Source of the DNA: Hymenobacter amundsenii
GTDB lineage: Bacteria; Bacteroidota; Bacteroidia; Cytophagales; Hymenobacteraceae
Reading direction: 5' to 3'
Assembly: GCF_002204745.1 (NCBI RefSeq)
Contig: NZ_NIRR01000018.1
Span: 1 to 64,000, forward strand
Length of the DNA: 64,000 nt
Part shown: positions 18,175 to 26,089 of the stretch, one piece after another
Position numbering within the stretch: position 1 is the first letter of the stretch
Layout: each line of letters begins with the position of its first letter
Made by a program: the position numbers and the translations under genes
The notes under the pieces: model-generated
The model's database searches: none
What the model saw: the letters and a program-made list of their open reading frames with translations, nothing else
What the model was told of the DNA's origin: nothing

Positions 18175-18270
18175 AGCGGTTTCGCGAACAGTGCACCTGT
18201 TTAATCCTTGTAAGTTCCTATAAGAAAGTTTATTACAATAATAAAAGTGTGCACTAGCTGCGAAACCGCT
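18175..18270. mobile_element. 96-bp MITE-like palindromic element
   Basis: Terminal inverted repeats of 22 bases (AGCGGTTTCGC plus a diverged GTGCAC-ending half) at 18175-18196 and 18249-18270 around an AT-rich centre. No transposase and no clear target duplication. A related single end lies at 19703-19724, past the acyltransferase gene. The 318-base gap 18100-18418 holds only this element and two promoters. Confidence 0.55.
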
Positions 18271-18390
18271 GTACATCATAATGAAACAAGTAGACATTTT
18301 ATCCTACGTGCTGTACTTGGCAGGTGCTCTTATCACAAAATAATACAAGTGTTTCACCAAAAAAATATAACCAAATAATGAAATACCCAA

Positions 18391-18398
18391 TATCTTTG
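18391..18398 (+). promoter_or_regulatory. Promoter -7 box of the acyltransferase gene
   Basis: TATCTTTG, an exact host-type -7 box 20 bases upstream of the ATG at 18419, so this gene can be expressed in the lysogen independently of the late phage promoters. Confidence 0.6.
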
Positions 18399-18418
18399 TA
18401 GGACATAAATCGCAAATC

Positions 18419-19696
18419 ATGGATCAAAATCTTGCTTTATTATATCAACCGGGCTCTTTACAAACTACCAAGCCTAAGTTCAACAGCAATCTTGAAGCAT
18501 TACGTGCAATAGCCGCTTTAGTAGTGGTGTGGCATCACACTATTGTTCACCCTTTTCAACTTGATCCAAATTTCGCTCCTACTGGTACCGCAAATTTTAA
18601 TCCCCCTGGGCATTTTGCGGTATTAATATTTTTTATTCTATCTGGTTACGTAATTGGTTTAGCACATCATAAACCATTAACAACTTGGTCATCCGTTAAA
18701 ATCTATGTACGTAAGAGGTTTACTCGTATTTACCCCATTTATGCAGTAAGCCTTATATTTGCTGTTGTTGTTTCAGGATTTAAATATTCAATCATTACTA
18801 CTTTAGGACACTTAATATTTTGTCAGATTATATGGGTGCCACTTATTTTTGAGAACAATCCTCTCTGGAGCTTACAATATGAGATGTTATTCTACCTTCT
18901 CTTTATTCCCTTATCTTCATTGAGAATTTCCCCAATATTGGTTACGATAGTTTCCATATTTCTTTCCTTCATAACTGCCTACTTAGCTAATCGGGGTATT
19001 GGGGGAACTAGCTATTCATACTTCGTTGGCTTCTCCTTCTGGGCATTGGGCTGGGCTCTGGGAACCGTCCCTACATCCCCCTCAATAAATTACAGAAAGT
19101 TAATAAGCGCGTTACTGCTGCTACTAGCAATAGGGTATTTCAATGTACTACAATCAGCATACACAAAAATGGCAACTATTATTATGCCAATGATAGTGAA
19201 ACCGACAGTTTCTTCAGAGTGGCCTGAATCCTTTATAAGTCCGATTGATTTTGCAGCATTGCCATTCGCATTGCTTATTATTTTGCAATTCATCAACTAT
19301 GAAAATAAATATTTTCGATGGACAGCCATTATCTTATATATATTGCCTGCGTATACTCTTATATACATAGCTCGTAATTTTCCAAAAGAAAATACATCCA
19401 CTGCTTTACTACCTATCCTATTTTATATAATTAGTGTATTTATATTTTTTTATAAATCCGAAATTTTAGAAAGATGTAGTAAATACATAATTTCAAAGAT
19501 AGGTTTAATAGGCAGTATTTCATATGGATTATATGTTATTCACTTTCCTATCATCTCAATTTTTCATCGCATCACTATATTTAGTGGAAGCATTAAAACA
19601 TTTAGCATTCGCTTTGTTATTTATGCGATATTAAGTATAGCTACCGCTTACTGGTTGGAAAAGAAATTTCAACCGTTTATAAAAAAAATATTGTAA
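18419..19696 (+). CDS. Acyltransferase 3 family protein (OafA/YrhL-like)
   Basis: A 425-aa integral membrane O-acyltransferase with about ten hydrophobic segments. The N-terminus carries the family signature: LEALRAIAALVVVWHHTIVHP with the conserved R and the H of the WHH motif. Relatives acetylate O-antigen, exopolysaccharide or peptidoglycan. Base use is strikingly AT-rich against the GC-rich surroundings, with runs of A/T codons, so it was acquired recently from a low-GC donor. It has its own host-type promoter. In a prophage such a gene usually alters the surface receptor and excludes other phages; that role is inferred. Confidence 0.9.
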   Translation: MDQNLALLYQPGSLQTTKPKFNSNLEALRAIAALVVVWHHTIVHPFQLDPNFAPTGTANFNPPGHFAVLIFFILSGYVIGLAHHKPLTTWSSVKIYVRKRFTRIYPIYAVSLIFAVVVSGFKYSIITTLGHLIFCQIIWVPLIFENNPLWSLQYEMLFYLLFIPLSSLRISPILVTIVSIFLSFITAYLANRGIGGTSYSYFVGFSFWALGWALGTVPTSPSINYRKLISALLLLLAIGYFNVLQSAYTKMATIIMPMIVKPTVSSEWPESFISPIDFAALPFALLIILQFINYENKYFRWTAIILYILPAYTLIYIARNFPKENTSTALLPILFYIISVFIFFYKSEILERCSKYIISKIGLIGSISYGLYVIHFPIISIFHRITIFSGSIKTFSIRFVIYAILSIATAYWLEKKFQPFIKKIL

Positions 19697-19702
19697 AAAT
19701 AT

Positions 19703-19759
19703 AGCAGTTTCGTCAACAGTGAACCTGTCGTACCGTAGAGACGCAGCATTTTGCGTTTC
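19703..19759. repeat. Single MITE-type end plus GAGACGCA palindrome
   Basis: AGCAGTTTCGTCAACAGTGAAC at 19703-19724 is a diverged copy of the terminal repeat of the 96-bp element at 18175. It is followed by an 8-bp hairpin at 19738-19759 (GAGACGCA/TGCGTTTC) like short dispersed repeats of Bacteroidota. Together with 18175 it flanks the acyltransferase gene. Confidence 0.4.
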
Positions 19760-19778
19760 ATCGTTGGAAAGAAAAATA

Positions 19779-19940
19779 ATGAAATATAGCGGGATCAACT
19801 ATATGCTGGAATTATTGGAGAATAAAATGGTGGATGAGATTCAGCGGTTTATATCTAATGATGATTTTGTAAATGACAGCGCTGAGCAATTCAAGAAGAT
19901 AACTCGACTCATGGGTCACCGGCCAAAATTCAATTCTTAG
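19779..19940 (+). CDS. Small AT-rich ORF, unknown
   Basis: 53 residues (MKYSGINYMLELLENKM..., Glu/Asp/Phe-rich, no recognised motif), AT-rich like the acyltransferase gene beside it. Its last 11 bases overlap the antisense resolvase remnant. It may be a fragment that came with the cargo segment. Confidence 0.3.
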   Translation: MKYSGINYMLELLENKMVDEIQRFISNDDFVNDSAEQFKKITRLMGHRPKFNS

Positions 19941-20120
19941 CAACCATATATTTATGCACAGTCCCCACCGGCACGTTTATGGCTGCACTGATCTTACGGA
20001 CACTCAGCCCATCAGACTGCAACTGGCGGATTTCATTAACTAGCTCTGGAGCCAGTGCCCGGCGGCCGTGCATGTACACCTCGCCCTTCTCCTCAGCCTT
20101 TTGCTTTTTCCTAGCGCGAC
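19930..20120 (-). pseudogene. Serine-recombinase C-terminal fragment
   Basis: Encodes a basic stretch (GRARKKQKAEEKGEV) and a resolvase-type helix-turn-helix (LVNEIRQLQSDGLSVRKISA, then VGTVHKYMV) that align in pattern with the end of the full resolvase at 20418-20999. The catalytic domain is missing, and the fragment stops exactly at the internal att-like sequence at 20110. From its internal ATG at 20073 a 47-aa peptide could still be made. Confidence 0.65.
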
Positions 20121-20160
20121 CACTCAAAAAGCCCTCAGCAACTTGCTGAGGGCTTTTTTC
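20110..20160. other. Internal att-like sequence with terminator hairpin
   Basis: 51 bases that align without gaps to the left junction (tRNA 3' end plus terminator, 17836-17886) and less fully to the right junction. They keep CGACCAC and a CCCTCAGC/GCTGAGGG hairpin with T-run. It looks like the diverged end of an earlier related integrated element. Confidence 0.55.
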
Positions 20161-20166
20161 TTTATA

Positions 20167-20190
20167 GGGTGTCAGTTTGGGTGTCAGTTC
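20167..20190. repeat. Internal arm-type tandem repeat
   Basis: Two tandem 12-mers GGGTGTCAGTT(T/C) at 20167-20178 and 20179-20190, in the same position relative to the hairpin and 59-aa gene as the AGTGGCAG repeats at the left end. Confidence 0.5.
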
Positions 20191-20192
20191 AG

Positions 20193-20372
20193 CTAGAATA
20201 ACCGCCCCCGAAAGCGGTACCATTGGCCGTGTACCTTACGCCAGTAGGTGTAGTAGAAGTGCCGCTTTGGCTTCGGCACGACGACATGCCGGGCTGGGGG
20301 TAATAATACAGCTGTGCCGGGGGTGGTAGTCTCCAGTACAGTATTTAGCAGAAGGGCGGGTATGAAGTTCAT
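20193..20372 (-). CDS. 59-aa phage protein, copy B
   Basis: Paralogue of the protein at 17920-18099, with most residues identical (MNFIPALLLNTVLETTTPG; RPKRHFYY versus KPKRHFYY). The start at 20372 is 3 bases below the promoter's CAGTTTTG. It lies just past the resolvase gene. Conservation of frame and promoter between the two copies argues that the peptide is real. Function unknown. Confidence 0.6.
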   Translation of the reverse strand: MNFIPALLLNTVLETTTPGTAVLLPPARHVVVPKPKRHFYYTYWRKVHGQWYRFRGRLF

Positions 20373-20375
20373 ACC

Positions 20376-20410
20376 CAAAACTGCCACCCCCTGCCTCGGC
20401 CCGAAAGGAC
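20376..20410 (-). promoter_or_regulatory. Phage late-type promoter motif, copy 2
   Basis: GTCCTTT, 20 bases ending in GG, then CAGTTTTG, directly before the 59-aa gene copy B and 7 bases past the end of the resolvase gene. Confidence 0.7.
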
Positions 20411-20417
20411 AGGAAAG

Positions 20418-20999
20418 CTACTCGACCAGGTACTTAGCCACCGTGCTGGGCGAAAGCTCCAGCGCCGTGGCAATGGCCCGATTGGAGCTACCGGCAGCCT
20501 TCAGCCGCTTCACGTGGGCCACCACGCCGGCGTCGACGCCCGGCCGGCCCAACACCTTGCCCTTCGCCACGGCCTTGGCCAGGCCGGCCTTCGTGCGCTC
20601 CCCCAGCCGCACTCGCTCCTGCTTGGCAATGGTGGCTAGGATGCCGATTATGGCGTCTCGGAACAGCCCAGTGCTGTCCAGATACTGCTCTGTAAATGAC
20701 TTGAACTGTACTCCAGCGCTGGAAAGTCGCTGCAGATAGGTGAGAGTTTCCATGACTCCCTCTCGGCTGAATCGGTCGAGGGCCCAAAAAAGGACGACGT
20801 CGAAGCGGCGCTGGTGGGCATCCTGGAATAGTCGCAGGAACTGCGGACGATCTGCGCGTGCGCCGCTTTCGCTATCGACATAATCTCCAACCACCGTATA
20901 ACCGCTTCGAGCCGCGAAGGCCCGTAATTCTCTGAGTTGGTTTTCATTGTCCTGTCCTTTATCGCGGGTGCTCACGCGGGCATAGATGGCAGCTCTCAT
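20418..20999 (-). CDS. Serine recombinase (resolvase/invertase family)
   Basis: A 193-aa small serine recombinase. The catalytic serine is in AAIYARVSTRDKGQD (near residue 10); DRPQFLRLF and FWALDRFSREG carry the conserved arginines; a helical arm (about 100-135) leads to a C-terminal helix-turn-helix (SSNRAIATALELSPSTVAKY). The ATG at 20999 overlaps the stop of the upstream gene by four bases (ATGA), which fixes the start and implies coupled translation. Length fits Tn3/Gin-type enzymes. Targets may be DNA inversion or resolution sites; none was identified. Confidence 0.88.
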   Translation of the reverse strand: MRAAIYARVSTRDKGQDNENQLRELRAFAARSGYTVVGDYVDSESGARADRPQFLRLFQDAHQRRFDVVLFWALDRFSREGVMETLTYLQRLSSAGVQFKSFTEQYLDSTGLFRDAIIGILATIAKQERVRLGERTKAGLAKAVAKGKVLGRPGVDAGVVAHVKRLKAAGSSNRAIATALELSPSTVAKYLVE

Positions 21000-21715
21000 G
21001 GACGTACCCAACGCTCTGAAAAGTCCCCCAGGATGCGCGATTGACGTTCCATCTTGGGGTACAGAGGGTTATTCAATTTATTAGGAGCAGCTATTTCTGG
21101 CTCTTCCCATTTAAGAATTCGCTCGAAGTACATCCCATCACGTCGGGCCACTGGCTTTTCTCTTAACTGAATGTTTTCCGCTCTGAGTGGCAACTTATGC
21201 TCTACACGCAGGAATTCACCTACTTGATCTTCATCAATGGCACGGTAAAACTCATCGAAGAAGATATCGTCAGGAAGATGAACAGAGTCATCAATATTAA
21301 ATGACTGATCCGCTTGGCGGTTTAGTCTGGGATTATAAGCCCGCATTCTAACCGATTTGGGGAAGTGGTCGTTCTCGACCCACAAAAACCAGCCTCTTGC
21401 TTCGAAGCGCAGGTATTGCTCCTTATATGCTTCGAAGATGAAATACGGAGACAAGTTGACGAGTACCACCGCGTCAGCTATGCTATGATCCACCGGAACT
21501 CTATGCTCTGGGTGGTTGAGTGCTGCTAACTCCAGAACCCTCGTGTTGGGAGAGGCTTCTACCACTTTCCAGATTTGGCCTGCCCGCAGCAGAGGATGGT
21601 AGTTTTCATTCTCACCACCTCGTCGCATGAAATATTCACCGGGGTGCAGGCGGCTGCCATCGGCGGCCAGGAACTTAGGGTAATCGTAGGTCGGGGGAAA
21701 GTTGGAAGTAGCCAT
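20996..21715 (-). CDS. Hypothetical phage protein (tail operon)
   Basis: 239 aa, no family recognised. Mixed alpha/beta composition, many aromatic and charged residues (GEYFMRRGGENENYHP, ENDHFPKSVRMRAYNPRLNR), no signal peptide or membrane segment. The start MATSNFPPTYDYP at 21715 is preferred; 40 in-frame residues upstream are basic and unlike it. It lies between the tape-measure gene and the resolvase, coupled to the latter by an ATGA overlap, so it belongs to the tail operon by context. Confidence 0.6.
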   Translation of the reverse strand: MATSNFPPTYDYPKFLAADGSRLHPGEYFMRRGGENENYHPLLRAGQIWKVVEASPNTRVLELAALNHPEHRVPVDHSIADAVVLVNLSPYFIFEAYKEQYLRFEARGWFLWVENDHFPKSVRMRAYNPRLNRQADQSFNIDDSVHLPDDIFFDEFYRAIDEDQVGEFLRVEHKLPLRAENIQLREKPVARRDGMYFERILKWEEPEIAAPNKLNNPLYPKMERQSRILGDFSERWVRP

Positions 21716-21841
21716 ACCCAAACCTACGAAACCCCCTCCAAAAAAGGCTCGGTTTCTGGACACTTTTCCCATCCGCCAAAACGCCCCCGAAAACACTGTT
21801 TTTCGGGGAAGTTTTTCAAACCCTTTTCTGGACACCCCCTC

Positions 21842-24800
21842 TTACCGGATTTCGGCCGCCTTGCGCGTAGCCTCCCGCTCGTCGAGGGTTTGCTCTAGGC
21901 CGTACACGTCGAGGTGCACGGCCAGCTCCTTCGCCCACTGCTCCACGTTGCCGAGCCGCGAGTCGAGGCGGTCGAGCACCTGCACGAGCCGCTCTTCGCC
22001 GGCGGGCCTGGGGGCGGTAGCCGTCGGCACCACGTCGTCGGAGGTGGCCCCACCCTCGCGGAAGCCGCGAGTCTGGCGCTTGGCCTCCAGGAACTGTTCG
22101 ATCTGCACCACTTTCGGGTCGGCCCGCATCCACTCGGGAATCACGTACTCCTTCTCGTGTACGACGCCGGCGATGGGATACCCCTCGGCATCGAGCAGCT
22201 TGCCGTTGGCCGCGACCGTGAAGCCGGCCATGCTCAGGCCGCCATCTGCCTGGCCGCTACCGGTGTCGCCACCCTTGCGGAAGCCCAGGCCCAGGATTTT
22301 GGCAACGCCCGCGCCAGCCGCCGCACCAGCTGCCACGTTGGCCCCGACCGTGTAGGCCGTGCCCAGGGGGATGGTAACTGGCGGAGCGATGGCCGCAATC
22401 TTGGCGCCGGCCTCGGCGTTGGAAGCGAACTGCTTGGGCAGGCTCATGTAGATTTCGGCGATGGATAGGGCTTTCTGGACCGCCATCGCCGCTTTGTAGA
22501 GCAGGGTTTTCTTACCCGTCACCTCCAGCAGCGTAGCCAGCTCGTCGGAATGCAGCACGTTTTTGGCGGCAGTCAGAAACTTCTGGGCACGATATAGGCC
22601 CTCTTCCTGGCCCTTGCGGCTGGCCACGAAGTCCGCCTGGTCCTTCAGCTTTTCGGCCGTGAGCTTCTTATACTCGGCCGACTCTTCCCCCGATTTCTGC
22701 TTAATCAGGTCCAGTTCCCGCTCCAGGGCGGCCTGCTTGACGGCGTACACCGCATCCTGGTAGGCCCACTCATCCAGTTCGCCGTTGGCCAGCTTTAGCT
22801 CCAGCTCGGCTAGCCGCTGCTCAGTTTCGGCCTCGTCCACCGCGATGCGCTTATCGATTTCCTCCTGCTTGCGCTTCTCAGACTCCTCATCAAACTTGGC
22901 CTGTAATTCGCGCAGGCTCAAGTCACGCTCTTCGATAATGGCCTCTACCCGCTCGGTGTAGTCGGATTCCAGTCCGGTGAGCTTATCGACCTGTGCGGAG
23001 GCGGCCTGGAACAACTTGTCGCGCTGCTGCTGGCGGCGGGTCAGTTCGTCGTTGTCGGCCTGTTGCCCCAACTGGTTGCGCAGCACGTCGAGGCGGCTGA
23101 GCTCACCCAACTCCTCGGCCACGATTTTTTTTAGGTTATCGAGGCGCAGCTGGTCGGCCGCTTTCTGGTCAGCCTCCCGCTCCTTGCGGGCCTTCTCTCG
23201 GGCCGTTTGGGCATCCTTGGCCGTTTTATCGCGCTCGGCCTGGGTGGTGCCGTCGCCGCCACCGCCGGGCTTGTTGCCGGCGGCATCATCGCCACCGGCT
23301 GGGGCTGGAGCATCAGGCTCGGTGGGCCGGGCGGCGCGGGTGGCGTTGAACGCATCCAGATAAGCCCGGCCAGCGGCCCCGCCGATGCGGTTGAATTCGT
23401 CGACAGCCCCACTGATGTCACCGGCCATTACGGCCTTCCAGGCCTTGCCCACCTGCCCGAAGCTGACTTTAGCCGCGGCGCTGAAGCCCTCGAAAAATGC
23501 CGGCGAGTCGCGCAGCATGTCAAACAGCAACCGTAGCGGGGCAATCATCAGCACGAGTAGTGCCTTCGCGTTGGCCGACTGCTGGCCCCACTCCAGCGTA
23601 GCCTTGGCCATATCGCTCAGCACGCCCCACAACAGGCGGGTCGGCGTGAACAGAAACCGAATCACGGCCCCCAGCCCGTTGGCAATATCTTTCGCCAGGC
23701 TCCCCTCCTTGCTCACGAGCCCCATCTGCTCGGCTACGCGGCCCAACTCGTCCCACATCTCGCGCACCGGCGCGACTGCCTCCTTCCAGGTAGCGGCCAG
23801 CGACACGAGCAGGGTGTAGAGGAAGGTCATGGCCCCGTTGGAGAGCACCTCCATCGTGTTGCCGGTGCCTTCGAACTCTTTGGCCAGCTCGTTCTGGGCG
23901 CCGGCCAGTTCCTTCTGGGAGGCCAGCAGGGCCTCCTGCTGCTGAATGTAGGGGTTGGTGTGGTCAATCAACTCATCGATGCCGCCGCCTACGTTGCGCA
24001 GCGACTTCAGATAGTCCAGACCGGCGTCCTCGCCCGGGCCGCCGAACACGTCGGCAATCACCGTCTGCAGCTGCGCGGCCGGCACCTGGGTGTCGTTCAT
24101 CTGCGTCGACACCAGCTTCAGCGCCTCCACCGACGAGATGCTGCCGTCGTTGATGCCGGCGAACAGCTTCTTGGTGAACTCGGTGCCGAAGGCGGCCTCC
24201 AGCGACTCGCCGGTGGCCTTGGTCTGCTCCCGGATGCGCAGGCCGAACTCCTTCACCACGTCGACCCCCTTATCGGAGAACACGCCATCGGTCTGGCTCT
24301 TGCTCACGATGGCCACGAACTCGCTGGCCGACACGCCGGCGGCCTTGAACTGCGCGGGGTACTCGCGCAGCTGGTCGAGGAACTCGCCGTTGGCGTCGGC
24401 CCCGCTTATAAAACCTTTCTCTATCAGGTCCAGCGCCTCCTTCTGGGAGATGCCCATTTGCTTGCTGAGCGAGTTGCTGGCCACTAGCACCTCGTTGTAC
24501 TCCTTGCCAAACGTCTGGCTCAGGGCCCGGATGCCAGTGCTCAGCGCATCCAGCTCCTGGCCACTGGCCCCGGTCAGCGAGTTGATATCGGAGCGCATCT
24601 TGCCGATTTCGGTGGTCGTGTTGATGACCTCCGCCCCGAATTCCTTAATCATGTCGAGGGCGGCTTCCGCGCCTACGGCCACGCCGGCGAAGGACAACGC
24701 GTCTTTGAAGGTGAGGCCCGTTTCGGTGGCCTCGCCCATTTCCTTTTTCACGTCCTCGATGCGGTCCTTGAGGGCCTTGTAGTCCTTGAGCAGCTTGGCC

Positions 24801-25462
24801 CGGCCCGGGTCGTCGCCGGCCAGGTCGTCGAGCTGCTTTTCCAGCGCCGACGCCGAGGCTTTCATCTGGCCAAACGTGGCGTCCACTTTCTGGCCATTGA
24901 GCACTACCTGGCGGTTTTCCTGGTTGGTGCGCTCGGTGGCCTCCGCTAGCTGGCGCTGCTCAGCAGCCAGTTCTTCCGCCGTTTTCTGGTAGGTCCGCAT
25001 CTCGGTGCCGGCGGCCTGCACACGCTGCTGCAGCACCTGGTAGTCGCGCAGCAGCGCGGCCCGGCCCGGGTCGTCGGCCGACACCTGCTCCAGCTGCGTG
25101 GCCAGAATGCCGGCGGCATCCTTCATCTCGCGCATGGAGGCCGTCGAAAGCTGGCCACTGCGCACGGTGGCCGTCTGGGCCTGGGCCAGCTGCTCGGTCT
25201 GCTCAGCCAGCTGCTGCTGCTCGGCGGCCAACTCCTCGGCCGTTTTCACGACCGCCCGCATTTCGGCGCGGGTTTCGGCAATCCGCTGGTTCAGCCGGGC
25301 GTAATCGTCCTGGAGCTTGGCCCGACCCGGATCATCCTGGGCCATCTTACCCAACTGACTATTGAGCACGGCCAGGCCAGCCCCCATCTCCTTAATGGAG
25401 GCGTTGGGCTGCTGGGCATCGAGTACTATGCGGACTTTTCTCTCTTCGCTATTCTCTGCCAT
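21842..25462 (-). CDS. Phage tail tape measure protein
   Basis: At 1206 aa this is the longest phage ORF. Three N-terminal helical repeats of about 75-85 residues (residues 10-245), each with a DDPGRAKL(L)xDY-type signature, precede a TP901-like tape-measure core (about 250-520) and hydrophobic segments (about 535-570 and 595-720). A charged coiled coil follows (about 745-960, Arg/Glu/Asp/Gln-rich), then a C-terminal Gly-rich part. Tape measures set tail length and help DNA ejection. Its start overlaps the preceding 59-aa ORF by 14 bases. Confidence 0.9.
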   Translation of the reverse strand: MAENSEERKVRIVLDAQQPNASIKEMGAGLAVLNSQLGKMAQDDPGRAKLQDDYARLNQRIAETRAEMRAVVKTAEELAAEQQQLAEQTEQLAQAQTATVRSGQLSTASMREMKDAAGILATQLEQVSADDPGRAALLRDYQVLQQRVQAAGTEMRTYQKTAEELAAEQRQLAEATERTNQENRQVVLNGQKVDATFGQMKASASALEKQLDDLAGDDPGRAKLLKDYKALKDRIEDVKKEMGEATETGLTFKDALSFAGVAVGAEAALDMIKEFGAEVINTTTEIGKMRSDINSLTGASGQELDALSTGIRALSQTFGKEYNEVLVASNSLSKQMGISQKEALDLIEKGFISGADANGEFLDQLREYPAQFKAAGVSASEFVAIVSKSQTDGVFSDKGVDVVKEFGLRIREQTKATGESLEAAFGTEFTKKLFAGINDGSISSVEALKLVSTQMNDTQVPAAQLQTVIADVFGGPGEDAGLDYLKSLRNVGGGIDELIDHTNPYIQQQEALLASQKELAGAQNELAKEFEGTGNTMEVLSNGAMTFLYTLLVSLAATWKEAVAPVREMWDELGRVAEQMGLVSKEGSLAKDIANGLGAVIRFLFTPTRLLWGVLSDMAKATLEWGQQSANAKALLVLMIAPLRLLFDMLRDSPAFFEGFSAAAKVSFGQVGKAWKAVMAGDISGAVDEFNRIGGAAGRAYLDAFNATRAARPTEPDAPAPAGGDDAAGNKPGGGGDGTTQAERDKTAKDAQTAREKARKEREADQKAADQLRLDNLKKIVAEELGELSRLDVLRNQLGQQADNDELTRRQQQRDKLFQAASAQVDKLTGLESDYTERVEAIIEERDLSLRELQAKFDEESEKRKQEEIDKRIAVDEAETEQRLAELELKLANGELDEWAYQDAVYAVKQAALERELDLIKQKSGEESAEYKKLTAEKLKDQADFVASRKGQEEGLYRAQKFLTAAKNVLHSDELATLLEVTGKKTLLYKAAMAVQKALSIAEIYMSLPKQFASNAEAGAKIAAIAPPVTIPLGTAYTVGANVAAGAAAGAGVAKILGLGFRKGGDTGSGQADGGLSMAGFTVAANGKLLDAEGYPIAGVVHEKEYVIPEWMRADPKVVQIEQFLEAKRQTRGFREGGATSDDVVPTATAPRPAGEERLVQVLDRLDSRLGNVEQWAKELAVHLDVYGLEQTLDEREATRKAAEIR

Positions 25463-25628
25463 CGCACAGGGCGGCCCGCAGGCCTTGAATTTTATCGTTT
25501 ATGTCCAGCGCCTCGATAGTGCACCGGGTAAATTCAGCCGAGGCAACAGGCAGTCGCTTAAGCTTATTGGTGAGTACATTCAACGTGAACACCAGCGTGC
25601 TCAGGCTCTCGTTTTGGTTTGCTCCCAT
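25449..25628 (-). CDS. 59-aa ORF overlapping the tape-measure start
   Basis: A short helical protein (MGANQNESLSTLVFTLNVLT...) of 59 residues with no recognised family. It sits exactly between the gp10-like gene and the tape measure and ends 14 bases inside the latter, a tight coupling that supports a real gene. By position it could be a tail-assembly chaperone, but it is short for that role and no frameshift signal was found. Confidence 0.55.
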   Translation of the reverse strand: MGANQNESLSTLVFTLNVLTNKLKRLPVASAEFTRCTIEALDINDKIQGLRAALCDGRE

Positions 25629-25639
25629 CGTCGCTTATC

Positions 25640-26089
25640 TTAAAAGTTAACTTGTAGATCATCCGCCGGCAGCGCCTCCGACACGGCCGAAATAAGCAGC
25701 GTGCCGTGGAGCTCACTCATGAGCTCGGCCAGGCGTTTGGTCTGGTAGGCTATTTCGCGCGAGTACCACTTCTTGGCCTTGCGCTCCCGGCGCTTGAGTT
25801 GACCCCGGCTGTTGCGGATTCTGTCGTAGCCATCGTCGCCTTTGCGCACGCCCTGGCCCATCCCCCGGCCCACGCCCATATCCACGAACTTGCCGTAGAG
25901 GGCGTAGCTCAGTTGCAGCTGCAGCCGCCCGGTGGCCGCGCCAATGACCTGCTTGCGGAAGCTGGCCATCAGCGCCCCAGTCTGGCGGATGCGCAGCTTG
26001 CGAATGTTGGTAATAAAGCTCTCGACCGTGAAATCGAGCCACTTGGTGGCTACTTCCAGCTCCTGCTGGTTGAGATTGTCGAGGATCAT
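25640..26089 (-). CDS. Phage tail-completion/HK97 gp10-like protein (tentative)
   Basis: 149 aa, with an amphipathic N-terminus, a basic middle (QTGALMASFRKQVIGAA; GQLKRRERKAKKWYSREIAYQ) and no signal peptide. The RQTGALMASF segment and the strand-rich FVDMGVGRG region resemble gp10-like or virion-morphogenesis proteins that join tail to head. The assignment is by pattern and position only. Coupled to the 491-aa gene by an ATGA overlap. Confidence 0.5.
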   Translation of the reverse strand: MILDNLNQQELEVATKWLDFTVESFITNIRKLRIRQTGALMASFRKQVIGAATGRLQLQLSYALYGKFVDMGVGRGMGQGVRKGDDGYDRIRNSRGQLKRRERKAKKWYSREIAYQTKRLAELMSELHGTLLISAVSEALPADDLQVNF

